This document shows, piece after piece, positions 51,859-62,800 of a DNA stretch of 64,000 bases (position 1 is the first letter of the stretch; every line of letters starts with the position of its first letter). The DNA comes from JBDIVL01 sp039794405 (lineage in GTDB: Bacteria; Planctomycetota; Brocadiia; Brocadiales; Brocadiaceae): assembly GCA_039794405.1 (NCBI GenBank), contig JBDIVL010000019.1, positions 1 to 64,000 on the forward strand, in the 5' to 3' direction. A program made the translations under genes and the position numbers. The notes below the pieces were generated by a model. That model searched no databases. It saw only the letters and a program-made list of their open reading frames with translations, and was not told the origin of the DNA.

Positions 51859-53856
51859 TCAGGCGTGCTTCTGTACCCAGCGGAGATGCAGGGTGTCGAG
51901 TTTGTAATGATGCAGCATCTGCATCTTATGTTCTGGGAAACCGAGGAAGTTGCTGAAGTAAAACAGGAAGACTAGCAGCGTGTCCAATTTAATGATAAAG
52001 AATCCCTTTACGACCATAAAGGGTGCGACCTGCGCAGTATAGTGGATAAGATATTCCCAAGCCAGGACAATACCGAGACCCGGCACTCCCACGATGGCGA
52101 GACCGAGGGCAAACAACAGTAAGTTCGTCAGGGGAGAACGAGAGAGCTTCGCAGTATAGTTCATATGATTCTCGCTACCATTTGAGAATGTATACGCCGA
52201 GAAAAAAGCTAACCCTGCAAAGGCAATGGCAAAGACAATCACAGACAGCCAGTAAAGCTGATTTGACGCGTCTATATGCCTTACCAACAGCAGTGTGTGT
52301 TCGATTCCTATTACAGATGCAGAGCAAACGAGAGTTACGAAAAACATGCCTACTTTTCGGATATTATAGAAGGTTAGTACGCAAAAGCCCACCGCCAGAG
52401 CCAGTAATATTTCATCTTTGGCATTGAAATGTTTCCAGTTGATAATGAAAGCCGTAATGGTATTCCCACCGCTGTCACTGGTAAATTCGACGTTGAAAAA
52501 ATTCCTGTTAAGAAGGAAGATCACAATACTAAAGACAATCCATACCGAAGCGATCATGATAGCGAAGCGATGTGCCGCTTTCTTATCGTAACGTAAGAAT
52601 TTCAGGCCGAGAAACTGATCGATAAAATCGAAGGAGCGATGGAAAAAACCAAACTCATTGATCGTTAGTGAGTAAAGCCAATTTCTGAATCCCTCGGGAA
52701 GGATAGCTTTGAAGTGACGACCGGTGCTCGTTATCTTTGGTCGCCGTTTTTCCATAGTATGGTAAAGGTGAAGCAATGACGGGGTGCGTAAGAACTCAAA
52801 GGTGCGATAGATTCCGTGTGATACTACGTGAATCAGGGCAAGGGTATGGAATCCGAGAAATATCTCTATATAGATAATGGCTAACTGTGTTACAGTAGCA
52901 TATGCGATGGTATTCTTGGCGTCGGAGATCTGCCGGCTCATGTGGGTTGTGATGATGGCAGAAAACACGCAAATGGCAATCGCAACGGCTATAGCATTTA
53001 CAGGATGTGAAATTGACCACACTTCAGGCCAATACGCCGGAAGTGACCACTCCTTTGGCCAGAAGCGCAGAAGAAGAAAAATAGGGATATGAGTTGATAA
53101 CGAACCATAAAAGACCGCACTCGATGGTGTGGGTCCCTCCATCGCCCGTGGCAGCCAGATCCACGGAAAAATACCTGACTTGAAGAAGCATGCGAGAATC
53201 AATAAGACCATCGCCCATTCGCTGCCATTTTTCTCCAGAATCGATGCCATACTGGTCATGTCCTCGGTGTGGAAGAAGAGTAGTAACACGATTAGAGAGA
53301 GCATGAAGACGTCTCCAAATTCGTAAATAAGCAACACCCTCATGGCGTTCTTGAGTGGATTGAGGCGGTGCTCGTAAAAAGCGATGAGAAGTACCGAAGA
53401 AAATCCCAATAGTTCCCAACCCATGAAAAAAAAGGTGGAGCCGGAACTGAGAACGATAAGCTTTATGGACAAATGAAAGATAAAATAGAGGGAAAAGAAC
53501 TTATGGTAATATGCATCGCGGTGCAGGTAGAAGAGAGAAAAGTGGCCGATGACAGCAATGATTATGGTTGTGAAGACCAAAAAGATAAACGTAAGGATGT
53601 CCCAATGCACAATGAATGGCCAGCCAAGGAAACAGAAGGATTCGATCTGTACCGTAACCGCTTTAAATCCCAGAAAATATAAGGCAACCGCGATGTGAAT
53701 AAAATCACTGATATTTCCCCATTGGACGAGTTTACGAACCATGTACTCTTCGCGTTCCTGCTTGCTGGTAAAATACTGGATGTTTACAAAAAGTATCTTG
53801 GCGATTGGGAACAGGACAAAGTAATGCACAAGATAGGTAATCAAAGAGTTTTCCAT
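51859..53856 (-). CDS. dabB: DabB, NuoL-like membrane subunit of the inorganic carbon pump
   Basis: A 665-residue polytopic protein of the proton-pumping antiporter-like (NuoL/MrpA) superfamily, expected to carry protons or cations for DabA. ATG 53856 is chosen because AGGAG lies six bases upstream. About 14 membrane segments are visible. The conserved FFFMGWELLGFSSVLLIAFY with Glu and the KSGIFPWIWLPRAMEGPTPS segment with Lys and Glu are the proton-path elements of the family, followed by SAVFYGSLSTHIPIFLLLRF. It starts ten bases after dabA ends. The DAC system accumulates bicarbonate for autotrophic growth. Confidence 0.9.
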   Translation of the reverse strand: MENSLITYLVHYFVLFPIAKILFVNIQYFTSKQEREEYMVRKLVQWGNISDFIHIAVALYFLGFKAVTVQIESFCFLGWPFIVHWDILTFIFLVFTTIIIAVIGHFSLFYLHRDAYYHKFFSLYFIFHLSIKLIVLSSGSTFFFMGWELLGFSSVLLIAFYEHRLNPLKNAMRVLLIYEFGDVFMLSLIVLLLFFHTEDMTSMASILEKNGSEWAMVLLILACFFKSGIFPWIWLPRAMEGPTPSSAVFYGSLSTHIPIFLLLRFWPKEWSLPAYWPEVWSISHPVNAIAVAIAICVFSAIITTHMSRQISDAKNTIAYATVTQLAIIYIEIFLGFHTLALIHVVSHGIYRTFEFLRTPSLLHLYHTMEKRRPKITSTGRHFKAILPEGFRNWLYSLTINEFGFFHRSFDFIDQFLGLKFLRYDKKAAHRFAIMIASVWIVFSIVIFLLNRNFFNVEFTSDSGGNTITAFIINWKHFNAKDEILLALAVGFCVLTFYNIRKVGMFFVTLVCSASVIGIEHTLLLVRHIDASNQLYWLSVIVFAIAFAGLAFFSAYTFSNGSENHMNYTAKLSRSPLTNLLLFALGLAIVGVPGLGIVLAWEYLIHYTAQVAPFMVVKGFFIIKLDTLLVFLFYFSNFLGFPEHKMQMLHHYKLDTLHLRWVQKHA

Positions 53857-53865
53857 CATATACTC

Positions 53866-56511
53866 CTAGATAATTTTACCAAACAAAAGATGATCTTGCT
53901 CGATGAAAAACCGTGGATCGTTGCTCTTGTATTCGGGTACATCCACCATTTCTTCAAACGCTACAAACCGGCCTTCCAGCCCACCTTTCCACAAAAATAT
54001 TTTTTCCTGATCCTGATCATGAACCGCGAGGGTGATCCAGTTGTGTTTCACCAGGCACTGAAAGTGCCCAGGTTGGCCGGTATAACCGAAGGCTTCACCG
54101 AGAATGGTTTCCATCGTCTCGACTTTACAGCAAACAACGAGAATCAGCCGGGCTGGTTCGTGAACTTCGACCATTTGCCAAGGCAATCCCAGCAGCAAAT
54201 CGCTGAGGTGTCCGTTCATCACACCCAACAGGGAGGTGATGTTATGGGGTAGTTTGGTACCGCAGCCGTAGTGCTCGTTGTCGATAAAGCTAAAATAGTA
54301 CTCAAGGTTAATTCCCGAACACACCGGCCCAATTGCGCCGAGGATGGCTCTCAGGAAATTCCCTTCGGAGTCCGCTTTGTAATTATAGGAAATCAAAAAT
54401 GCACGCCTGTCTAAGAATAGGTTTCGTGTTAGATACCTCGGCCCTACGATGGCAATTGCATTGGTGCAATGACCGTATTCAGGCCGCGGCTGGGTAAGAT
54501 CCATCGCTCGCCCATAAGCATAATCGGCGAATGCCTTTTCCGATTGGTCCGTCTTTACCTCGTCAAATCGTCTGCAGCGCTCTTTTGCATTTAACGCCGC
54601 TGCACGACGAATCGTGTCGATATGCCTCTGCAGGCGCGGCTCTATGGTATCGGGGAGGTCAAAAAAAAGAACCTCATCGCTGCAAGTATTGTGGTATCCA
54701 CCGATGAATCGGGTCCAATCAGGAATAATTATGCCATTTTTCACCAGTCCTGCGCGAACTTCGGGTTCGTTGCAAATGGCTGCAAAAATACGCCCGTTTG
54801 GTGCACCGCGTCCCCCCGCACATGCCCCACAGTCGTGGGCGGCTTCGTGGGGGTTATTGAGGCTGCTTGATCCGTGACCCAGGATAAACACATAGGGTGA
54901 GAAGTTGTCCGATAACCCGGCACCTTTGAGTATTGCTGTGGCGCGGGCGATCCGGGCTTGCAGATCCCATCCTTTTTCATTTTCATTATTTTCCTTCTTG
55001 TAAACCAATCGCGTCTTAGGTTCATGGGCTGCCAGATAGCGCCGTAGCTTAGAACTGTACTTCGGTGAGAGAACATCCAGAATATACGGCAAGAAATTAA
55101 TGAGACCGCTGAAAATAGTGTGGATAAAACTTCCGATAAGGGTCTTCGAGGCTTGCGTAATTGCCCATTGCACTTCTCCGTAAAGCTGGAGTTTTTTGGG
55201 CATTGCGTCTTCGAGTCTCACTGCCTCCTCGTAGACTTTTACCGATGGTGTTACCAAAGGATGGGGACACATCTTGCGGTAATGCTTATCCGCTGCTCCC
55301 TTAAATTTCATATCGAGGGCAAAATGTCCTGCCGCACTCAGGGTTTCGGCGTCAGGGTCGATTTGTTCAAGATGGCGACGAAAGGATTCCTCTCGCTCGT
55401 CGATACACGTGAAGACTTGATAATTCGGAAGCCTGTATGCCGGCTTTTCATCAATAGCGCACTGCCGGTATGCAGAAAGGAATTGGTTGTAGAGGGTATC
55501 CTCATAAGCACGCTGCCAAATCTCCAGACAATTTTCTTCGGTAAATTGGGTAACCTCTTTGGGAAATTTACTGTCATTTTCTATACCCAAAGCATTTACG
55601 AGAGAAGTGACAAAGTACGGATCGTACAGGGGTTCTTGTTTATAAACCGGAATCTTTAAGTCTTGCAGATTGCATATGCACTCGATAGCCGCTAATTCGA
55701 GGGTGAGAATTACGGGAATGACCTCTTTAAAATCTGCCTTGATATCCGGACTCGGAATCCATTCCGGCATCGTTTCCAGAGAATTAATGGTTCCCATCCA
55801 TCCCTTGTGGCGATACAGGGTACGGAATATATAGTCATCCAAGTGTTTCTCCGGAATGGCTAAACGTTGAAGCAGAAGTGCGATGGCCTCGTCGTATTTG
55901 TACTGTTTCATCTCGGTGATCACTCGTTTTAAGGTCTTGAGGAATTTCGTGCCGAGGAAACCGCTTTGCGAGTAAATTTCACAAAAGCACTGCCACATTC
56001 CTTTCTCCCGGTGCGGGATAGGCCAATAGGCCAAACCAAAATCGAAATAGGATGACAGGAACTTAAAGAGAATCGGCTGTATCAACTCGTCAATATCCTG
56101 ATTGTGGGTAATTTGGATTGCCTCTTTATAATAACCCGAGCGTTGGTACGCAGTGTCATTTACAAACTGCAAAATCCTTACATCCGGTACAGGGCGAACA
56201 TGAGGCTTTTCTGTCATGAGCTTAAACAGGATATCCGGTTGAATCGTAAGCTTATGATGCTCGATATATTCTTTGATCTTCTTTTGAAGAATGTCCGCCG
56301 TAATGCGGCCTCGTTCAAACGCTAGGAGAAACTCTTCTTCGGACATAAACGCTTTGGCACCGTAAATACGCCCCGCCTGTTTAACGCCCTCGAAAAAGTC
56401 GTATGTTTCAAAGTGATGAATGGTGTTATGGTGAACGAAGAATGGCAGTGGGCCTTGATCAGGTAACAAATGTTTTGCGTGTTCGATAGCGTGCTTAATC
56501 TTGTCAGACAT
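53866..56511 (-). CDS. dabA: DabA, zinc-dependent CO2-hydrating subunit of the inorganic carbon pump
   Basis: An 881-residue cytosolic/peripheral protein of the DUF2309 family, which resembles a beta-carbonic anhydrase. The start is uncertain (ATG 56511, 56514 or GTG 56520). Predicted zinc/active-site residues: Cys and Asp in FTCIDEREESFRRHLE (about 369, 371), His in FILGHGSSSLNNPHEAAHDC (about 546) and Cys in the following DCGACAGGRGAPN (about 561). Their spacing agrees with the site described for the Halothiobacillus protein. With dabB it converts CO2 to bicarbonate using membrane energy. The pair is a two-gene operon. Confidence 0.92.
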   Translation of the reverse strand: MSDKIKHAIEHAKHLLPDQGPLPFFVHHNTIHHFETYDFFEGVKQAGRIYGAKAFMSEEEFLLAFERGRITADILQKKIKEYIEHHKLTIQPDILFKLMTEKPHVRPVPDVRILQFVNDTAYQRSGYYKEAIQITHNQDIDELIQPILFKFLSSYFDFGLAYWPIPHREKGMWQCFCEIYSQSGFLGTKFLKTLKRVITEMKQYKYDEAIALLLQRLAIPEKHLDDYIFRTLYRHKGWMGTINSLETMPEWIPSPDIKADFKEVIPVILTLELAAIECICNLQDLKIPVYKQEPLYDPYFVTSLVNALGIENDSKFPKEVTQFTEENCLEIWQRAYEDTLYNQFLSAYRQCAIDEKPAYRLPNYQVFTCIDEREESFRRHLEQIDPDAETLSAAGHFALDMKFKGAADKHYRKMCPHPLVTPSVKVYEEAVRLEDAMPKKLQLYGEVQWAITQASKTLIGSFIHTIFSGLINFLPYILDVLSPKYSSKLRRYLAAHEPKTRLVYKKENNENEKGWDLQARIARATAILKGAGLSDNFSPYVFILGHGSSSLNNPHEAAHDCGACAGGRGAPNGRIFAAICNEPEVRAGLVKNGIIIPDWTRFIGGYHNTCSDEVLFFDLPDTIEPRLQRHIDTIRRAAALNAKERCRRFDEVKTDQSEKAFADYAYGRAMDLTQPRPEYGHCTNAIAIVGPRYLTRNLFLDRRAFLISYNYKADSEGNFLRAILGAIGPVCSGINLEYYFSFIDNEHYGCGTKLPHNITSLLGVMNGHLSDLLLGLPWQMVEVHEPARLILVVCCKVETMETILGEAFGYTGQPGHFQCLVKHNWITLAVHDQDQEKIFLWKGGLEGRFVAFEEMVDVPEYKSNDPRFFIEQDHLLFGKII

Positions 56512-56520
56512 CATTTCCAC

Positions 56521-57186
56521 TGACGATAGAAAATATACCTAGATTTATTGAAGAGTTTCTAACTGATGATAAGACGGTAAAAGCACACCAAATATTGCAG
56601 AGTCCTTCGCTTTCTGTACAAGAGAGGCAATTGCCCCAAAGAATATAATACCTAATTAGGGGTACTTGTTATTTCTTTTGCAGGAAAGCTTTATTATAAA
56701 AGATACATATTAGACATGTTCAAGAACCGTTCAATTTAGGTCTGGAGAAAAGAGAAAACCGACCAAAAATTGATGAAAACTGCTTGCAACCGGCATACTT
56801 ACCAAGTACTGAGAACTCAGTACTATTTATTAATAAAATAAACTATTAAAAAATTAGCTCATCATTAAAAAAAATATTCTAGCAAAAATTTAAAGGAATA
56901 GCAAGGTTTTTATGCCTTTTCAGTTAAGTTGAACACGTACGAAGGTAAATTATTCGCGAACGACAATGGTGAAAATAAAGCAACAAAAAATAATGGCGCA
57001 ATGCAACTCAAAACGTTTGGTACGTTTGTCTATGCCTGGCAACAACCAAAAGCCGTACATCAATTGCAAACGTATGGTTCAATCTGCAAGATTGAACCAA
57101 CATTGGAAAAACAAATATACAAATATTTACGTCGAGGTACTTAGGGCGTATAGAAATAATCACATCCATTGAAAAAAGAACTCCAG
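56521..57186. other. Intergenic region between dabA and moaA
   Basis: A 666-base gap, AT-rich between 56800 and 56930. On the minus strand TTGAAC and TATAAT occur 19 bases apart near 56720-56690, a poor-spacing candidate for the dabAB promoter. A family A element is present at 57010-57101. No other gene-like frame or RNA gene was found. Confidence 0.5.
57010..57101 (-). repeat. Family A element (copy 6), one terminal hairpin missing
   Basis: Reverse-orientation copy. aaaacgtttggtacgtttgt ctatgcctgg, ccaaaagccgtacatcaatt and ggttcaatctgcaagattga accaac match the reverse complement of 51402-51522 in order. The first 25 bases of the element are absent. Confidence 0.75.
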
Positions 57187-58158
57187 TTATCCACCCACTT
57201 GGTGCATCACAACGTGGCCTTTTCCGGAGTGCACAGGAGGTTTTAAATTTGCGGCACGGATAAACGCATCGGTAAGTGATTCCTCGGTGGGGTTGTTTCT
57301 CAAGACGATTCTTAAATCGACCTCTCCTCCAGATAACAGGCAAGAGCGTAATTTTCCGTCAGAGGTTAGACGAAGACGGTTGCATGAATTGCAAAAGGGT
57401 TGGCTTACCGCTGATACAAATCCCAACTTTCCCATAGCGCCTTTAATCTTATATATCTTCGCTGCGCCACTTCCAAGTTCCGGGGCAGGAAGTGCCACGA
57501 GTCCATTGTTTTTTTCAATAATACTGATGATATCTGCCATAGGAATAAACTGGTCCTCAGAAGATAAGTTTGCTTTATTCATTGCCATATATTCAATGAA
57601 GCGTACTTCGAGGTCTCGTTCCAGAGTAAGCCGGGCAAACTCTTCAAATTCATCATCATTTATTCCTTTCATGGCAACTACATTGATCTTCGTATTTCTA
57701 AATCCTAAGCAGAGGACTTCCTCAATTCCATCCAGAACATCTTTTAACTTACCGCCTCTGGTAATCCTTTCAAACTTTGCTTCTTCCAGACTATCGAGAC
57801 TAATATTTAGTCTAAAAAGGCCGATTTCTTTTAGCACTCTCGCGTAGTTTTTCAGATAAATGCCATTCGTTGTTATTGCAAGGTCTTCTATACCTTGGAT
57901 ATTCCCTAACATATACAAGAGATGTTCAATATTTCTCCTGGCAAATGGCTCTCCCCCGGTAAGACGAAAGCTTTTGATCCCTAATTTAACAGCGTGCCGT
58001 ACGACAACTGCAATTTCCTCGTACGTAAGGATATCTTTATGTCTTGCGAGCTCTAGTCCGCTTTCTGGCCTGCAGTATATACACCGAAGATTACAGAGTT
58101 CGGTCACTGATATCCTTAATCGGTTTATCCTTCTAAAATATTTGTCTATAATACTCAC
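57187..58158 (-). CDS. moaA: GTP 3',8-cyclase MoaA
   Basis: Radical SAM enzyme that starts molybdopterin synthesis from GTP. It has 323 residues. The SAM cluster motif is CNLRCIYC (about 22-29), then FRLTGGEPFARRNIEHLLYM. The second cluster is CNSCNRLRLTSDGKLRSCL (about 258-276). The C-terminal Gly-Gly (HQVGG) needed for activation of the enzyme is present. Length and motif spacing are normal. It works with MoaC (49495). No other moa genes are adjacent. Confidence 0.95.
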   Translation of the reverse strand: MSIIDKYFRRINRLRISVTELCNLRCIYCRPESGLELARHKDILTYEEIAVVVRHAVKLGIKSFRLTGGEPFARRNIEHLLYMLGNIQGIEDLAITTNGIYLKNYARVLKEIGLFRLNISLDSLEEAKFERITRGGKLKDVLDGIEEVLCLGFRNTKINVVAMKGINDDEFEEFARLTLERDLEVRFIEYMAMNKANLSSEDQFIPMADIISIIEKNNGLVALPAPELGSGAAKIYKIKGAMGKLGFVSAVSQPFCNSCNRLRLTSDGKLRSCLLSGGEVDLRIVLRNNPTEESLTDAFIRAANLKPPVHSGKGHVVMHQVGG

Positions 58159-58406
58159 GTTATTAATCCTTCCCTTATAGGATTATCCTATAAAAGTTTT
58201 TTAGAAAGTTTTTAAGAGATTTTTCAGGATTTATGGCGAATGGTTACATGGTGGATGGTTGATAGGGGAGAATAGTTTTTATCATTACACGATATTTAGC
58301 CATATAAGACGTCATGTTGCCGTCCAGACATATAACCACGAACCACAGCTTTTGAAATGGTACGGTATCTGTTTTTTAATTTTATCTATTCATTGCAGAT
58401 ATTGAG

Positions 58407-59789
58407 TTACGTATCATCAGTATTATAACTTGTTTTCGGTATGATTTGGTATTCCTTCATCTTTCTCCACAAGGTTGTTGTGGAGATTCCAAGATTGCTT
58501 GCGACCTGTTTGCGATTTCCTGCATATTTCCGTAAAGATTCTACAATTGTTTTTCTCTCTTGTTGTGCCAATGCAGCTCGGATACCTCCCATTTCCATCA
58601 TAAAATCAATGCTTTCTGTAGTCCGTATATTTTGTAAAACCAGATCAGCGGTAGTAATTTGTTCACCTTTTAAGAGAGTGACAGCCCTTTCAATAATATT
58701 TTCCAACTCTCTGACATTGCCGGGCCATGGATATTCCAGGAGGAGGGTCATTGCTTCACCGGATATTTCTGGTGGATGCTTTTTTAGCTTGTTCGAGAAT
58801 ATGTTTACGAAATAGTTGGTTAAAACAGGGATATCTTCTTTTCTTTCTCTCAGTGGTGGCAGATGAATTCTGATAACGTTAAGACGGTAAAATAAATCTT
58901 TTCTAAAAGATCCATTTTTCGTAGCATCATCAAGATCTTTATTCGTAGCAACAATGATCCGGACGTCGAGATAAATCGGTTTATTATCTCCAACCTTTCT
59001 TATTTCACCATTCTGCAGGAATCGAAGTAATTTTACCTGGGTTGAAAGTGAAGTTTCACCGATTTCATCCAAAAATAAGGTTCCTCCTTGTGCTTCCAGG
59101 AAGATACCTTTTTTATCCTTTACTGCACCAGTAAATGAACCCATTACGTGTCCAAATAATTCGCTCTCCTGCAAATTTTCTGGTAATGCTCCACAATTTA
59201 CTACAACGAAGGGCTTGTCGTTCCTGCGGCTATTATTGTGAATAGCACGAGCGACTAACTCTTTTCCCGTCCCGCTCTCTCCAGTAATTAAAACAGTACT
59301 TTCACTGTTTGTCAGTTCCATGAGGATATTCAAAACCCTCATCATTACGGGAGAATTGCCGATAATACCTTCAAACCGATACTTTTCTTTAATTTTCTTC
59401 TGAAGGTTACTCGCCTTGTCAGATAGCCGTTTCTTTTCTAATGCCCGTTCGATTACGGAAAGTATGTCAGAAAGCTGAAAAGGTTTGGTAACGTAGTCAT
59501 AAGCTCCATTTCTCATGGCCTGAATAGCGCTGTCAATGGTACCGAACGCTGTCATAACAATAACCTCTGTTGATGGACTGATGGACTTGATGCGCGACAA
59601 TACCTCCAAACCGTCCATATCTTCCATCTTCAGGTCTACAATGGCCAAATCAAAAAAGTCCATTTTTTGTAATTTTATGGCCTTTTCCCCATTTTCAACG
59701 GCATTTACAGAATAGCCGGCCCTTTTAAAAGCGATGGCGAGGGATTCTCGCATATTCTTTTGATCTTCTACAACCAGAATATTAAACAT
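58407..59789 (-). CDS. NtrC-family sigma-54-dependent response regulator
   Basis: A 460-residue transcription activator. Receiver residues 1-120 with Asp 52 (LAIVDLKMEDMDGLE). The AAA+ domain has Walker A GESGTGKELVARAIH (about 168-182) and Walker B TLFLDEIGETS; the sigma-54 contact loop reads GSFTGA (about 215-220) where GAFTGA is usual. The C-terminal Fis-type helix-turn-helix is NRKQVASNLGISTTTLWRKM. It is 13 bases downstream of the large kinase and is its probable cognate partner. The target genes are not clear; no sigma-54 promoter was recognised in the window. Confidence 0.94.
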   Translation of the reverse strand: MFNILVVEDQKNMRESLAIAFKRAGYSVNAVENGEKAIKLQKMDFFDLAIVDLKMEDMDGLEVLSRIKSISPSTEVIVMTAFGTIDSAIQAMRNGAYDYVTKPFQLSDILSVIERALEKKRLSDKASNLQKKIKEKYRFEGIIGNSPVMMRVLNILMELTNSESTVLITGESGTGKELVARAIHNNSRRNDKPFVVVNCGALPENLQESELFGHVMGSFTGAVKDKKGIFLEAQGGTLFLDEIGETSLSTQVKLLRFLQNGEIRKVGDNKPIYLDVRIIVATNKDLDDATKNGSFRKDLFYRLNVIRIHLPPLRERKEDIPVLTNYFVNIFSNKLKKHPPEISGEAMTLLLEYPWPGNVRELENIIERAVTLLKGEQITTADLVLQNIRTTESIDFMMEMGGIRAALAQQERKTIVESLRKYAGNRKQVASNLGISTTTLWRKMKEYQIIPKTSYNTDDT

Positions 59790-59802
59790 AAGCCATAAGA
59801 AC

Positions 59803-62800
59803 CTATACGGAAATGGTTTTAACTTGTTTGTTTTTTATTGGTAATCGGATGGTGAATATTGTTCCTTTGTTCCGTCTGCTTTTTACGTCTATTATACCAC
59901 CATGATTATCTACAATCCGGTGTACGATAGAGAGTCCCAACCCTGTTCCCTTTGATTTCTTTGTGGTAAAAAATGGTTCAAATATCTTTTTGATAATTTC
60001 AGGTGGAATTCCATCACCCGTATCTGAGACGGTAATTTCTATTATATCATTTTTTGTGAGTGTCTTTGGCCTTTTCACACGGATGAGTATTTTTCCACCT
60101 CCGGGCATTGCATCAATTGAGTTTACAAATAAATTCCAGAATATCTTCCTGATCCAGTTCCGGTCCAAATAGATCATGGGAATAGTATTTTCGTATATTT
60201 TAATAACCTTAATTTCCTCATTGAATCTTGCATCCTGTTCCAAAAGAAGGAGTGTTTCATCGATTATTTCAAGGATGTTGCTCCTGACGAAATGATATTC
60301 AGCAGGATGTGCAAAGTTAAGGAAGTTTGTAATGATGCTGTTGAGCCGATCGGTCTCCTCAACTACCATATCAAACAACTTTTGATCGTCCCCTTTTAAA
60401 GTTAAATCCCGCTTTAGCATACAAACTGAATTTGATATGGCGCCTAACGGATTCCTGATTTCATGGGCAATAGAAGCGGCTAATTCTCCAATGGATGCCA
60501 AACGTTCAGAACGGCGTATCTGCTCTTCTATCTTTTTCCTGTCAGTAATGTCTCTGATAATCCCCTCAATGCCAATAATATTCCCATTTTTATTTTTAAT
60601 TGGGTAAGTGTTTTGGGAAAGCCATATCTCTTCACCATTTTTGCAATAAATCCTGTATTCCAGGTCTTTTGAGACCTTTAATTCTCCATCGAATATCTTC
60701 TGTATTGTCTCTTTAACAAGCTTCACATCATCCTTATGAATTATTTCGGTTGCTAAGGAGGATGTCTTGTAGTATTCCTGGGGAAGATAGCCTGTTACTT
60801 TTTGCAATGCGTTGTTGAGGAATAGGTATCTTCCGGCTTTGTCCATCCGGAATATGATATCCTCAATATCTTCTACCAAATTTCTGTATTGTTCTTCCGA
60901 TTCTTTAATTTTATCAAAAAGACGGGTATTGTCAATTGCAATAGCTAATTGTGGGGCGATCTTGTTGATGAAGTCAAACTGGCTTTCGGAAAAATTATTG
61001 ACCTTCCTGCTTCCAAAGTTAACGCTTCCCGTAATTTCACCCTTACAGATAAGCGGAAATGCCAATCGGGATTTAATTCCTGCTTTAAACAAAATGGGGT
61101 CGGTGGAAAATGCCCCCCGGGAAGTATCGTTAACCATATAGATTTCACCATCATCCACAACTTTTCCCGCCAGGGTCCCATACTTAGAATAATGGACTCC
61201 CTCTTCTAATTTTGAAACACTATAATCTCTTGAAACAGCAAAAATTAAAAATTCTTCCCTCTTTCCATCAAGAAGGGTAATACTCATCCGGTCAAAATCA
61301 ATGACATTGTTAAGTTCCTCACTCAGAGATTTGAAGACTTCACGGATATCAAGCTTTGAGGCAAGAAGCTTGTTGATATTGTTCATGATGTCCTTTTCCT
61401 GCTCGATCCTCTTCCTTTCTGTTAAGTCAATAATAATCCCTTCGTACCCGATAATATTATTTCGCTCATCCCGCCTCAGGTTGCTTGTCATAAGGCAGGG
61501 TACTTTGGTGCCATCTTTCTTTTTTAACTCCACCTCATGATCCTTAATAAAGCCATTTTTACATACCAGTTCTTTGACAACCTTACCTTCGGAAGGGCTG
61601 AAGAATAAGTGTATAATTAAGTTCAGTTTTAATATTTCATTTTTCGAATCATATCCAAACAAGTCTACTCCAGCCTGATTGATATCTGCAAACTGACAAT
61701 CTGTATCACAGAAAAATACGACATCTTTGCTTGTCTCAAAAAGGCGTCTGTACTTTTCTTCCGATACCCTTAACTTCTGTGTCCTCTCCTCAACAATTTT
61801 CTCAAGCTGCATGGTATAATTGTGAAGTTCTTGTTCTAATAATTTTTGTTCAGTTATATCTCTGGTAATCATTACGAAGCCAATTGGTTTTCCATGATTT
61901 GATTGTCGTGTCGTAAAGGTGCCGTACCCGGTAAATATTTCTCCGTTCTTGCGTATTAGTTGCATTTCGCGTTTATACCTGCCGGTAAGCAGGGTTGTTT
62001 TTAGTATTCTTTCAACCTTACCGGACGCAATATCTGTTTCTGTATGCAGTATCCGGATATTGGATTTATGAATCAATTCCTCAGGTTCGTATCCATACAT
62101 CCTCTTTGCACCCTCGTTAAAGGCTAAAATATTTCCGTCAAGATCCGCCGCAATAATCGAATGTTCTGTAGAGCTGATCAGGATGCTGTTCAGAAAGTTT
62201 GTTGTTTCCAGCAACTTCGATGTCTTTTCCTGCACCGATTCTGCCATTACATTGAATGCATCTCCCAGTTCCCGTACCTCATCTTGCGTCTTTATTGTTA
62301 CCCGCTGTGATAAATCACCTGCAGACATCTTCCGTGTTGCCGTTGTTAATTCCATAATTGGATGAGCTATCTTTTGTCCGATAAGAAAAGCAAATGCAAT
62401 TCCAGCAACTGCTAAAACTACCCCGGCTGTAGTTAGGTATGAGAGTATTTTTAAGAATGGATTTGTTAAATTATTTATCACCAGAGCCGCTTCATCGATA
62501 TTGATTTCTGTAATAATACCCCATTTAAGATCAGGTATACAAAACCACGCCCCCAGTACTTTTTTTCCCATGTAATTTGTATATCCATTTACGTCAAATC
62601 CATGAATACCCTGTAAGCATGAGGTTGCGCTTTTCGTGTGCTTTTTGGTTTCAGGATCAATAACGGTTAGGCCGATCGCTGTTCCCTCATGGAAGTGTTT
62701 TGGATTCTCTGATTGTTCCGGAAAGTTAAACCTGGAGATCATCACACCGTATTGGTTGATAATGTAAGTGTCGTAATTATCCTCATGCGGTGTTTCTTGC

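Noticed and set aside
60430..60450. gatatggcgcctaac motif resembling the one near 51260, suggesting a second cassette boundary
   Set aside because: It encodes the conserved NPLGAIS segment of the histidine kinase H-box, so the likeness is coincidental.
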